Shown here: one piece after another, positions 54,274 to 62,787 of the stretch
How positions within the stretch are numbered: the first letter of the stretch is position 1
Layout: the number at the start of each line of letters is the position of its first letter
Source: Candidatus Villigracilaceae bacterium
GTDB lineage: Bacteria; Chloroflexota; Anaerolineae; Anaerolineales; Villigracilaceae
Length of the DNA stretch: 64,000 nt
Assembly: GCA_026645935.1 (NCBI GenBank)
Contig: JAPKMP010000010.1
Span: 107,407-171,406, forward strand
Reading direction: 5' to 3'
Program-made: the position numbers and the translations under genes
Notes under the pieces: generated by a model
What the model saw: the letters and a program-made list of their open reading frames with translations, nothing else
What the model was told of the DNA's origin: nothing
The model's database searches: none

Positions 54274-54359
54274 ATGTCATTGCGAGACGGTGTTCTTCCG
54301 GCGAAGCAATCTCTTGTTTCAGGAGGGGATTGCTTTACAAAAAACGCTCGCAATGACAT
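54274..54359. repeat. MITE-like palindromic repeat, copy 2
   Basis: Perfect 13-bp terminal inverted repeats ATGTCATTGCGAG (54274-54286) and CTCGCAATGACAT (54347-54359) enclose GGCGAAGCAATC and GGGGATTGCTTT. It begins one base after the stop codon of the molybdopterin oxidoreductase gene. Copy 1 lies between groES and groEL. Confidence 0.9.
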
Positions 54360-54360
54360 A

Positions 54361-57300
54361 CTACTTCGGTAACTTATACGCTTCCTTCGTTGGTTTGAGC
54401 GGACGGCTCAACCACATCGGTCTACGGTTGCCATCAGGACTCACTTTATTCGCAGGTCTCGTCATCGCCAGCCATCTTCGATAAACTTCCATGGACTTGT
54501 TTGTATCGACAAACAAATCACCTGCTTTTTCGCCTGCTTCGGCTTTGCTGACCTTGAATATCTTTTGCAGCCAGCAATGAACTCCGCTGATGGGGTCGGG
54601 GTGGACGGCATGGGCGAGATTTTGGTTCACGCCGACGTTGCTCCACCAGATGCGGCTGGTGTCGGGGTCGGAAGACTCCCACGCCTTGCCACCGTGAATG
54701 ACGCGCATGAGGAATCCGCCTTTGCCGTCGTCGTGAAGTTCCACAAGATTTGACGAGCCTTTGCTCACGCCTTTATCTTCATTCAAACGCCAGCGCCCCA
54801 AATGATGACTGATAGCGATGATGCCAGGTTTGATGCCTTCGGTGACCCAGACCGTATCCACGAAGTGACCGATCTCGGTTTCCACTTTGGCGAGGTCGCC
54901 CGTTTCCAATCCCAGACGCTGCGCGTCTTCGGGATTCATCCAAATCGGATTCTTATGCGAGATCTCATACAGCCATTTCGCATTTGCCGAGCGGGTGTGA
55001 ATGAGCGTGGGCAAGCGGAAGTTGGGAAGCAGAATCATCTCGCCTTTAGAGCGGTCAATGGTATCGGGGTGGACGTGACTCTTCACTGTCCACGGGATGA
55101 CATTTTCTTTTTCGCTCCAGCCCCAGTTGGCGAGCGTGTCGCTGAAGAATTCAAGTTTCTTGGATGGCGTATCAAAGCCCGCCTTGGGTTGTCCATCCAC
55201 CATCAAGCCAAGGACAGCGCCAGAAGAGTCTCGGGCACGATCAAATTCGTCGGTGGTCAGACCAGCCTCAAGCGTCGTGTGAAACGTTTTGTCAAATGGT
55301 GAATAATTCTCTTTCTTAACTTCAAAGACTCCATACTTGCGCATGTACGCCAGCGGAGTCAATCCTTCTTTTGCGGCGGCTTCGGGCAGACCTGGCACCG
55401 AGTTCTCGAAGATCCATTGATAGTATTCATCCACGGTGATGATCTCGCCTTTGCGATACGGCGACTCGAACCACTGACGAATGCCAAGTGAACCATCGGG
55501 ATCCATCTTCGCAGAAAGTTGAATCCACCACTCGTTCTCTTCCCACACTTCGCCAGGGTTGGCTTGATAGGTGAAGTCCACCTTCATGCCCGCGCGTTCC
55601 ATCGCGACGCGGCGCACAGGCTGGCGGAATGCGATCCACTGACCCGCGTGCGTTTCTTGACTCATCAGGTCGTGACGCTCGGGTCCGTGACCAGTGGGCA
55701 AGACGTAATCGGCGAACCATGCGGTTTCATTCCATGTGGGCGTGAGCGCCACGTAGCATTTGATCTTTGAGTCTTCATCCTTAAGCGCCTTGAGCCACAT
55801 GAAGCCATCGGGGTTGACCCACATCGGGTTGTACACGCGCGTGAAATACACGTCGATGTCGCCGCGGCCTTCTTCGAGCATGTGCGGCAAAAGGATGGAC
55901 ATCTCATAATGCGCGAGCGGATACTCAATGGGGTAATGCAGTTCGTTCCACGTTTCGGGAGCGGGCGCACCCTTGAACGGCTTGGGCACGAACTTGTTCC
56001 AACCTGTCATCGACGTGCCGCCTTTGTTACCGATGCTGCCCGTCAACACATTGAGGAAGAGCAGGCAGCGCGCCACCTGCCATCCGCCAAGATTGCCAAC
56101 GCTTGCAGAACGCCAAACGTGCGTGGCAAGTTTGCCTTCGCAATTGGCAACCAGCCGCGCCGTTTCTTGGATGCGCTCGATCGGCACTTCCGATTCCTTC
56201 GCGGCGCGTTCGAAGGTGTATTCGGCGTAGAGGTCTTTGAGCAGACGGTCGAACAGGTCGAAGGTTGCAGGTTGCAGGTTGGATGAAGAACACGCGCTTC
56301 GAATCTCCGCCGCTAACTGGTCGCTGTTTACTGACAGTTTTCCATCGGCGACGGCTTGCAGTGTTTCCTTCCAGTTGACCCATTTCTGCATGAAGTCTTT
56401 GTTGTACAAATTATTTTGAATCAGATGATTTGCAATCGAAAGCAGAATCGTATTTTCACTGCCAGGGTAGGTCGGCAGCCAGACATCGCTCATGGAGGCA
56501 GTGTTCGAGAGGCGCGGGTCGAAGGTGATGAGCTTCGCCCCGTCCGTTTTGGCTTCGATGATGCGCTGGGCATGCGGGTTGAAATAATGCCCCGTTTCGA
56601 GATGACTTGAAATCAAAAGGATCATTCGCGCGTTTGCAAAGTCTGGGCTGGGACGATCCTGCCCGAGCCAGAAGTTATAGCCCGCACGCGCAGACGATGA
56701 GCAGATGTTGGTGTGGCTGTTGTGACCATCCATGCCCCAGGTCTGCACGACGCGGTTGGTGTATCCGTCTTCGCCAGGACGACCGACGTGATAGACGATT
56801 CCGTTCGGGCGGCGTTTCTTGCTCTCGCGCATTTTCTCGGCAATTTCGGTCAACGCCTGCTCCCAGGAGATTTGCTCCCATTTGCCTTCGCCGCGTTTGC
56901 CGACTCTCTTCAGCGGATACAAAATCCGCTCGGGGTCATAAACTTGATTATGAGTCGCGGGTCCCTTGGCGCAGTTACGTCCGCGGCTGCCAGGGTGGAC
57001 GGGGTTGCCTTCAAATTTTCGAATCTCGTAGGTGTCCTTGTCCACGTAGGCGAGCAGTCCGCAGGCGGACTCGCAGTTAAAGCAGACGGTTGGCACGAGC
57101 GTATATCTCCGCGCTACTTTCTTGGGCCACTCCTTGCCGTCCCATTCGACCCATTCATCCCACACATCAGAGGGGGGATACTGGCTGATGCGCCCATCCT
57201 CGTGGACGACTTCAGTCAGTTTGATGGGCTTGCGGTCAGAGTCCGCGAATTGCGGGACGGCGGTGCCTGCGGAGGTTTGAGGGATTTTTGTCTGTGTCAT
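54361..57300 (-). CDS. soeA: Cytoplasmic molybdopterin oxidoreductase, SoeA/PsrA-like
   Basis: This 979-residue bis-MGD enzyme has an N-terminal [4Fe-4S] motif Cys73-x2-Cys76-x3-Cys80...Cys110 (CFNCESACG, GRNCAKG). The likely Mo-ligand is Cys200 in SHTNICSSSARAGY. No Tat twin-arginine signal is present, which fits a cytoplasmic enzyme such as SoeA sulfite dehydrogenase. PsrA/PhsA sulfur-compound reductases and formate dehydrogenases are alternatives. The Fe-S/NrfD fusion gene upstream supplies the electron-transfer and anchor subunits. The ATG at 57300 is preferred over an earlier in-frame ATG inside a repeat. Internal short repeats around residues 340-350 (SSNLQPATF) look inserted. Confidence 0.7.
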   Translation of the reverse strand: MTQTKIPQTSAGTAVPQFADSDRKPIKLTEVVHEDGRISQYPPSDVWDEWVEWDGKEWPKKVARRYTLVPTVCFNCESACGLLAYVDKDTYEIRKFEGNPVHPGSRGRNCAKGPATHNQVYDPERILYPLKRVGKRGEGKWEQISWEQALTEIAEKMRESKKRRPNGIVYHVGRPGEDGYTNRVVQTWGMDGHNSHTNICSSSARAGYNFWLGQDRPSPDFANARMILLISSHLETGHYFNPHAQRIIEAKTDGAKLITFDPRLSNTASMSDVWLPTYPGSENTILLSIANHLIQNNLYNKDFMQKWVNWKETLQAVADGKLSVNSDQLAAEIRSACSSSNLQPATFDLFDRLLKDLYAEYTFERAAKESEVPIERIQETARLVANCEGKLATHVWRSASVGNLGGWQVARCLLFLNVLTGSIGNKGGTSMTGWNKFVPKPFKGAPAPETWNELHYPIEYPLAHYEMSILLPHMLEEGRGDIDVYFTRVYNPMWVNPDGFMWLKALKDEDSKIKCYVALTPTWNETAWFADYVLPTGHGPERHDLMSQETHAGQWIAFRQPVRRVAMERAGMKVDFTYQANPGEVWEENEWWIQLSAKMDPDGSLGIRQWFESPYRKGEIITVDEYYQWIFENSVPGLPEAAAKEGLTPLAYMRKYGVFEVKKENYSPFDKTFHTTLEAGLTTDEFDRARDSSGAVLGLMVDGQPKAGFDTPSKKLEFFSDTLANWGWSEKENVIPWTVKSHVHPDTIDRSKGEMILLPNFRLPTLIHTRSANAKWLYEISHKNPIWMNPEDAQRLGLETGDLAKVETEIGHFVDTVWVTEGIKPGIIAISHHLGRWRLNEDKGVSKGSSNLVELHDDGKGGFLMRVIHGGKAWESSDPDTSRIWWSNVGVNQNLAHAVHPDPISGVHCWLQKIFKVSKAEAGEKAGDLFVDTNKSMEVYRRWLAMTRPANKVSPDGNRRPMWLSRPLKPTKEAYKLPK

Positions 57301-57338
57301 TGGTTTCTCGATAATCGTTATTCGATGCTCGGCATTCG

Positions 57339-57434
57339 CCCTCATCCCCAGCCCTTCTCCCAAGGGGAGAAGGGAGTTGAGTCAGAAGAGTAGCCAAGTC
57401 CCCTCTCCCTGTGGGAGAGGGTTAGGGTGAGGGA
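57339..57434. repeat. Paired G/C-rich palindromes in the spacer between oxidoreductase genes
   Basis: Two imperfect palindromes, starting CCCTCATCCCCAG at 57339 and ending GGTTAGGGTGAGGGA at 57434, are inverted relative to each other. Inner hairpins are CTTCTCCC / GGGGAGAAG and CCCTCTCCC / GGGAGAGGG. They lie between the stop of the Fe-S/NrfD gene and the start of soeA-like, so they may dampen read-through. Confidence 0.75.
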
Positions 57435-57437
57435 GCG

Positions 57438-59096
<1,659 letters not shown>

Positions 59097-59121
59097 TAGA
59101 GATTGGTAATTCGTAATTGGT
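59097..59121. repeat. Short interspersed repeat (GATTGGTAAT family), second copy
   Basis: TAGAGATTGGTAATTCGTAA with TTGGTTA beyond, filling the gap between the lipoate-ligase stop and the Fe-S/NrfD start. It matches 10576-10600 and 61300-61312. Confidence 0.7.
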
Positions 59122-60206
59122 TAAGCGGCTTGCGGAGGTGTGACTGCGTTCATGATGGCGGTTGTGAAGTCGGTGGGCGTGACGCCAGGGGATTGGATAT
59201 TGAGGCGGTAGTACGCTTCTTCGATCTTGGATTTGAGATTCTCAGGTGTGGCAGCAACGCCACGCAGAGATTGTTCAAGCGCACCGAGAGCGAAGACGGG
59301 CAGCAGAGTGAAATCGCCAGAGATGGTGACGTCGTCAATGCGTCCTTCACGCAGGCGGGCGATGATGCGGATCAAACCGCCCTGAGCCTTGAATGCCGCT
59401 TCGACGATGTGTACATCCTGATGGATTTTCACGCCCTGCTGTTTGAGTTGACCCTTCTGATACAGCCATTCATCGGAGGTGAAGCGCGCGTCAATCTCCT
59501 TTGCCATCGCTTCTTCTTCTTCAGTCCATTCGCCTTCGTAGACTTCCATGCCCAACGCTTCGGAGACCTTCTTCATATACAAGTCTTTGACCGTTGCGCG
59601 GTCGGGCGTAGAGCCGAGTTGTTCGGTCATGGTGGTCATGTAGGCTTCGAGTGATTCGAAGATCTTGTCGCGCATTTTCTCGGAAGGGACTTTCAGCACC
59701 TGTGACATGGTCTTCTTGTCGAAGGTGTACATCAGGCTGCCAACGAGAATTTCGGCAATGCCCATCTGTGCCGCACCTGTGCCGCCGATCTTCTTGCCGT
59801 TGACATGGATGTCATTAATCGGGCGCAGGTTGGCGGGAATGCCGAGTTCTTGATAGGTTGCCACCAGCGGGTCGATATAAAGTTTGAAACGTTCTTCGAG
59901 CGTGGCAGGCAGATCTTCTTTGTGGAAGATCCATTGCGTAAAGAGTTGACCGTTATCCAAAAACACCGCGCCGCCACCGACTTCGCGGCGATAGACAGGC
60001 AGGTTGTGTTTTTCGCAGTAATCCAAATCCACTTCCTTTTGGATGTCCTGATGGTAACCGACACTCACATACGGTCCATTGGGTGAAACCAAGATGATGG
60101 TGTTGGGCGTGCTTTCTTTCATGGCGTACCCGACCGCGTGGTAAACGGTCTGCGAGCGGAGTGGGGTTACGCCTTCCATGTAGAGCAAGCGGATATTTTT
60201 GGACAT
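59121..60206 (-). CDS. LplA-like lipoate-protein ligase with accessory domain (sLpl(AB)-like)
   Basis: This 361-residue protein has a BPL/LplA catalytic domain (1-240) with RREVGGGAVFLDNGQLF (the RRxxGGGAV motif) and the catalytic Lys region NGKKIGGTGAAQ. A C-terminal ~85-residue accessory domain follows (GGLIRIIARLREGRIDDVTI, FALGALEQSLRGV). This A+B arrangement in one chain matches ligases that load lipoate onto LbpA in sHdr loci. It would activate lipoate with ATP and attach it to the Lys of the LbpA proteins encoded just upstream. AAAGGAGACTCCACA precedes the ATG. Confidence 0.85.
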   Translation of the reverse strand: MSKNIRLLYMEGVTPLRSQTVYHAVGYAMKESTPNTIILVSPNGPYVSVGYHQDIQKEVDLDYCEKHNLPVYRREVGGGAVFLDNGQLFTQWIFHKEDLPATLEERFKLYIDPLVATYQELGIPANLRPINDIHVNGKKIGGTGAAQMGIAEILVGSLMYTFDKKTMSQVLKVPSEKMRDKIFESLEAYMTTMTEQLGSTPDRATVKDLYMKKVSEALGMEVYEGEWTEEEEAMAKEIDARFTSDEWLYQKGQLKQQGVKIHQDVHIVEAAFKAQGGLIRIIARLREGRIDDVTISGDFTLLPVFALGALEQSLRGVAATPENLKSKIEEAYYRLNIQSPGVTPTDFTTAIMNAVTPPQAA

Positions 60207-60234
60207 TGTGGAGTCTCCTTTGGTAAAGTGTTAT

Positions 60235-60831
60235 CTAGCCAAGTTTTGGAAATAGAAATGGGACGTTCTTTTTATATTCAAGATAGGATTCGCCGAAGCG
60301 AAGTTCCAATTCTTTTTCTTCAAAATACTTAATGAAGATTAAATGAGATGGGATAATGCCAAGAACAGCGGCAAGCGTGGCAAAGCTCGAGCCTGTGACG
60401 AGTCCCAGCGCAATGGCAAGCAGGTAAAAACCTAATGACATTGGGTTTCGAGTGCGCTTGTAAATGTCGTCATTGACGACATACTTGGTTAATACAAAGG
60501 CATTGGTTCCCTTCCCAATGGCACGCAGTAATTTATTGGTCACTGCCATGAAGTAAAAACCTGGGGTGGCAAGCAGAATACCGATTCCGAGAAAGATAGG
60601 TCGCATGGGCAAAGGGTTTAATCCAACCAGTTCATCGAACCGAGAGATTCCAGGGTAGAAAAACGCGACAATCGGCGGAGCGATCTGTCCTGCAAAGAAT
60701 AGGAAGTGCATGACACGGCTTGATTTCTCTGCATTTTCTTTGGATGGATTTTGTCGAAGCCAAATGCCAAGAACGATTGCGCCAACCGCCATTGCAGCAG
60801 AACCCGTAACAACCCAATAAATAGTGAACAT
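60235..60831 (-). CDS. ICMT/PEMT-like small membrane methyltransferase-type protein
   Basis: This 198-residue protein has about five membrane segments and ends with the isoprenylcysteine-methyltransferase-like signature: KRTRNPMSLGFYLLAIALG and FEEKELELRFGESYLEYKK. These motifs bind SAM in family members. It lies six bases after the second LbpA gene and 28 bp before the ligase gene, so it is part of the lipoate cluster. Why a membrane methyltransferase would be here is unclear; it may modify a lipid or thiol. Confidence 0.75.
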   Translation of the reverse strand: MFTIYWVVTGSAAMAVGAIVLGIWLRQNPSKENAEKSSRVMHFLFFAGQIAPPIVAFFYPGISRFDELVGLNPLPMRPIFLGIGILLATPGFYFMAVTNKLLRAIGKGTNAFVLTKYVVNDDIYKRTRNPMSLGFYLLAIALGLVTGSSFATLAAVLGIIPSHLIFIKYFEEKELELRFGESYLEYKKNVPFLFPKLG

Positions 60832-60837
60832 GTGAAC

Positions 60838-61284
60838 CTAGTCAATGCAACGCAGGCAATTGACCTTTAACTCCTTGATTCGTTCCTTGTATTTCTCTGT
60901 CGCCGCTTCACCCGTGACGAGATGACTGGATTCTGCTTCGAGATTCGTCGGTTTCACTTTGACGAGCCAGCCATCGGTGTACGGTTCTTTGTTGGCGAGC
61001 AGAATGTTCTTTGCAAACGCTTCTTCATTCGTTGCGATAATCTCGCACGAGAACGGCGCAGGAAAGGGTCCCACCCACTTGGCGGACTCGATGGTTGCCA
61101 ATGCTTTCCCTTGCGCGACCTTTTTACCAACTTCCCGAAAACTAAGTGCCGCGAACTTTCCGCAGCGGGTTTGGGCGACATCGGTCATGCCGAGTGTGGC
61201 GATCTCGCCGTCAAAGCGAATCCACACATCGCGCTCGATGTCGTAGGTCAGGTCTTCGGGAATGTCGCAGGCGTAAAAAATCAT
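60838..61284 (-). CDS. GcvH-like lipoate-binding protein LbpA, second paralogue
   Basis: This 148-residue H-protein fold has the lipoylation motif ATIESAKWVGPF with the acceptor Lys at residue 69. The N-terminus is MIFYACDIPEDLTYDIERDV. The C-terminus ends VNCLRCID, a CxxC pair (Cys143 and Cys146) missing in the neighbouring copy. Classical GcvH has ESVKA; the ESxKWVGP form is the one seen in LbpA of sHdr systems, where it carries sulfur intermediates. No gcvT/P/L genes are near. It lies 62 bp downstream of the first copy. Confidence 0.85.
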   Translation of the reverse strand: MIFYACDIPEDLTYDIERDVWIRFDGEIATLGMTDVAQTRCGKFAALSFREVGKKVAQGKALATIESAKWVGPFPAPFSCEIIATNEEAFAKNILLANKEPYTDGWLVKVKPTNLEAESSHLVTGEAATEKYKERIKELKVNCLRCID

Positions 61285-61285
61285 C

Positions 61286-61350
61286 GGTAAATGGTAATTG
61301 GAGATTGGTAATTACCATTTACTAGTTACCAATCTCCAATCTCTGATTAC
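61286..61350. repeat. Inverted GATTGGTAAT repeat between the two LbpA genes
   Basis: GGAGATTGGTAA (61300-61311) and TTACCAATCTCC (61326-61337) are perfect 12-bp inverted arms. It belongs to the same family as 10567-10622 and 59097-59121. Confidence 0.75.
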
Positions 61351-61784
61351 TCGAAATTGAGATTCTGTTCTTCCATAAATTTCTGATACGCAGCCACTGC
61401 CGCTTCCCCAGTCAACAGCGCGGCGCTTTCGCCAGCCCAATCGGTGGGTTTTACTTTCACAAACCAACCATCGCCATACGGGTCAGAGTTGATGAGCGAC
61501 GGCTTGCCTTTCATCATCTCGTTGACTTCCACGATCTCGCCAGTGACAGGGGATGTCACAGGTCCCACCCACTTGCCGCTTTCGAGCGTCCCCGCCGATT
61601 TTCCCTTTTGCACCGTGCGTCCCGCTTCCTTCGGCGTGGCATTGACAATGCCCTTCGCCAAATTCTGCGCCACATCAGTGATACCGATCTTCACTGTGCC
61701 ATCGTCCATGGGCAATGCCCAGGCGTGTTTCTCCACCCAGTAGTAGAGATTTTCAGGAATGTTACATCCACGAACAGTTGCCAT
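61347..61784 (-). CDS. lbpA: GcvH-like lipoate-binding protein LbpA, first paralogue
   Basis: This 145-residue H-protein has the acceptor Lys71 in GTLESGKWVGPV. The start MATVRGCNIPENLYYWVEKH and the stretch LINSDPYGDGWFVKVKPTDW match LbpA-type proteins, which carry sulfur groups on lipoate between transferases and the sHdr complex in sulfur oxidisers. It is distinct from GcvH of glycine cleavage in having GKW rather than a VKA motif. TTAGGAGAATAAA precedes the ATG. The ligase encoded 1.1 kb downstream is the likely loading enzyme. Confidence 0.88.
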   Translation of the reverse strand: MATVRGCNIPENLYYWVEKHAWALPMDDGTVKIGITDVAQNLAKGIVNATPKEAGRTVQKGKSAGTLESGKWVGPVTSPVTGEIVEVNEMMKGKPSLINSDPYGDGWFVKVKPTDWAGESAALLTGEAAVAAYQKFMEEQNLNFE

Positions 61785-61813
61785 TTTATTCTCCTAATTG
61801 TTTAGGTCGAGTA

Positions 61814-61830
61814 GGCGGTGCTATTCCGCC
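61814..61830. repeat. REP-like hairpin at the 3' end of the zinc-finger gene
   Basis: GGCGG, seven-base loop, CCGCC, inside a longer GGTCGAGTA...GTACCGAGACC inverted structure (61805-61841). It encodes the last codons of the zinc-finger protein (GLGTAE and the stop). Resembles 62131-62146 and 62731-62746. Confidence 0.7.
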
Positions 61831-62108
61831 GTACCGAGACCATGTTCACCTTGCAGGTGATACAGAAGTAGATCGAAAACAACCAACCGAATCTCGTATT
61901 CATATTCTGACACAAAACTCGGATCACGGCGCGCTTTCTTCGTGACCTGTTCATAACTCGCGCCGCAAACGGGACAGGTGATCACGTAAAACGTGTGCTT
62001 TGTAAATTCGTCCACGCGCACACCGAGCGTATCGCCATGATTCTCCGCCAAGTGATTGTGGACTTCGGAGCGCTTACCGCTAAAATCGCAATAGGGACAT
62101 TTGAACAT
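61821..62108 (-). CDS. Small double zinc-finger protein
   Basis: This 95-residue protein has two Cys2His2-like units: CPYCDFSGKRSEVHNHLAENH near the start (split: CPYC and HNHLAENH) and CPVCGASY with HLQGEH at the end. It is probably cytoplasmic and could bind nucleic acid or a partner protein. It sits between the RAYT gene and lbpA on the cluster strand, but membership in the pathway is not proven. Its C-terminal five codons lie in a REP hairpin, so the stop may have shifted by insertion. No family is firmly recognised. Confidence 0.65.
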   Translation of the reverse strand: MFKCPYCDFSGKRSEVHNHLAENHGDTLGVRVDEFTKHTFYVITCPVCGASYEQVTKKARRDPSFVSEYEYEIRLVVFDLLLYHLQGEHGLGTAE

Positions 62109-62130
62109 AAAATTTTATTTCTGCTTAGAA

Positions 62131-62146
62131 GGCAGTCTCTACCGCC
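62131..62146. repeat. REP hairpin, downstream side of the RAYT gene
   Basis: GGCAGT-CTCT-ACCGCC: 6-bp arms with one mismatch. Same architecture as GGCGCT-CTCT-AGCGCC at 62731-62746 on the other side of the RAYT gene. Confidence 0.7.
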
Positions 62147-62168
62147 GTTTTGCGCCATCCAAGTCCGA

Positions 62169-62705
62169 CTACCAATCCTTGTCAATCTCAATCAGCGCAT
62201 TGTCATTGAACTCGTAATTGCGATAACTCGAATACGGATATTTTGCTGGATCATCCACCAACCCTGCACGAACGGGATTCATGTGGATGTAATTCAATTT
62301 CTCGGTTAGGAACTTTTCGGTAAAGATGAATTGCTCCCAAAAAGAATCCTGCCAAACCTTTTTCTCGGCTCGTTTCGTCTCTTCGCCTGACTCTTGAAAA
62401 TGAGTCGTCCATTCGGTTTTGCCTTCCAACTCTGCCTGTCGAGCAATCCTACCCGAAGTGAAGCGTTTGAAATCGCGCATGAAATCGGAAACGACGGAAG
62501 AATCGCCAGTGGGGTAAATCAGCAAGTGCAAGTGGTCAAGCATAATGACATAGCCGAGAAGTTTGCATTTGAATTGATGTCGGTAGAAATTCAGGCTATC
62601 CAGAATGGGTATGATGAAGGATGGTGTATTGAAAATTTTCAAACGTCCATAAACGTTTGTTGTAATGTAGTACACCGAACCTTCCATTCGAATTCTTGGA
62701 TACAT
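62169..62705 (-). CDS. REP-associated tyrosine transposase (RAYT, IS200/TnpA_REP-like)
   Basis: This 178-residue single-strand transposase of the Y1/HUH family has the HUH pair in VIMLDHLHLLIYP and the Tyr region NYIHMNPVRAGLV upstream of YPYSSYRNYE. RAYT proteins act on REP palindromes and are usually single copy and not flanked by insertion-sequence ends. REP hairpins lie on both sides (62131-62146; 62731-62787). AAGGAGAAT precedes the ATG. It interrupts the cluster between the HdrD-like and zinc-finger genes. Confidence 0.93.
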   Translation of the reverse strand: MYPRIRMEGSVYYITTNVYGRLKIFNTPSFIIPILDSLNFYRHQFKCKLLGYVIMLDHLHLLIYPTGDSSVVSDFMRDFKRFTSGRIARQAELEGKTEWTTHFQESGEETKRAEKKVWQDSFWEQFIFTEKFLTEKLNYIHMNPVRAGLVDDPAKYPYSSYRNYEFNDNALIEIDKDW

Positions 62706-62730
62706 ATTCTCCTTTTCTTTATGCGTACTA

Positions 62731-62787
62731 GGCGCTCTCTAGCGCCGTGTCGGGTTGCGCAACCCGTGGACGTTAGAGAACGTCCAC
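62731..62787. repeat. Array of three REP hairpins upstream of the RAYT gene
   Basis: GGCGCT-CTCT-AGCGCC (62731-62746), GGGTTGCGCAACCC (62752-62765) and GTGGACGTT-AGAG-AACGTCCAC (62766-62787) are three adjacent perfect palindromes. The last abuts the stop codon of the HdrD-like gene and matches the palindrome in the MalT-like gene at 31945-31966. Confidence 0.85.

Noticed and set aside
60838..61784. GcvH of the glycine cleavage system as the name for the lipoate proteins
   Set aside because: The ESxKWVGP motif and the neighbouring ligase and Hdr-like gene fit LbpA better, and no gcvT, gcvP or lpd gene is in the window.
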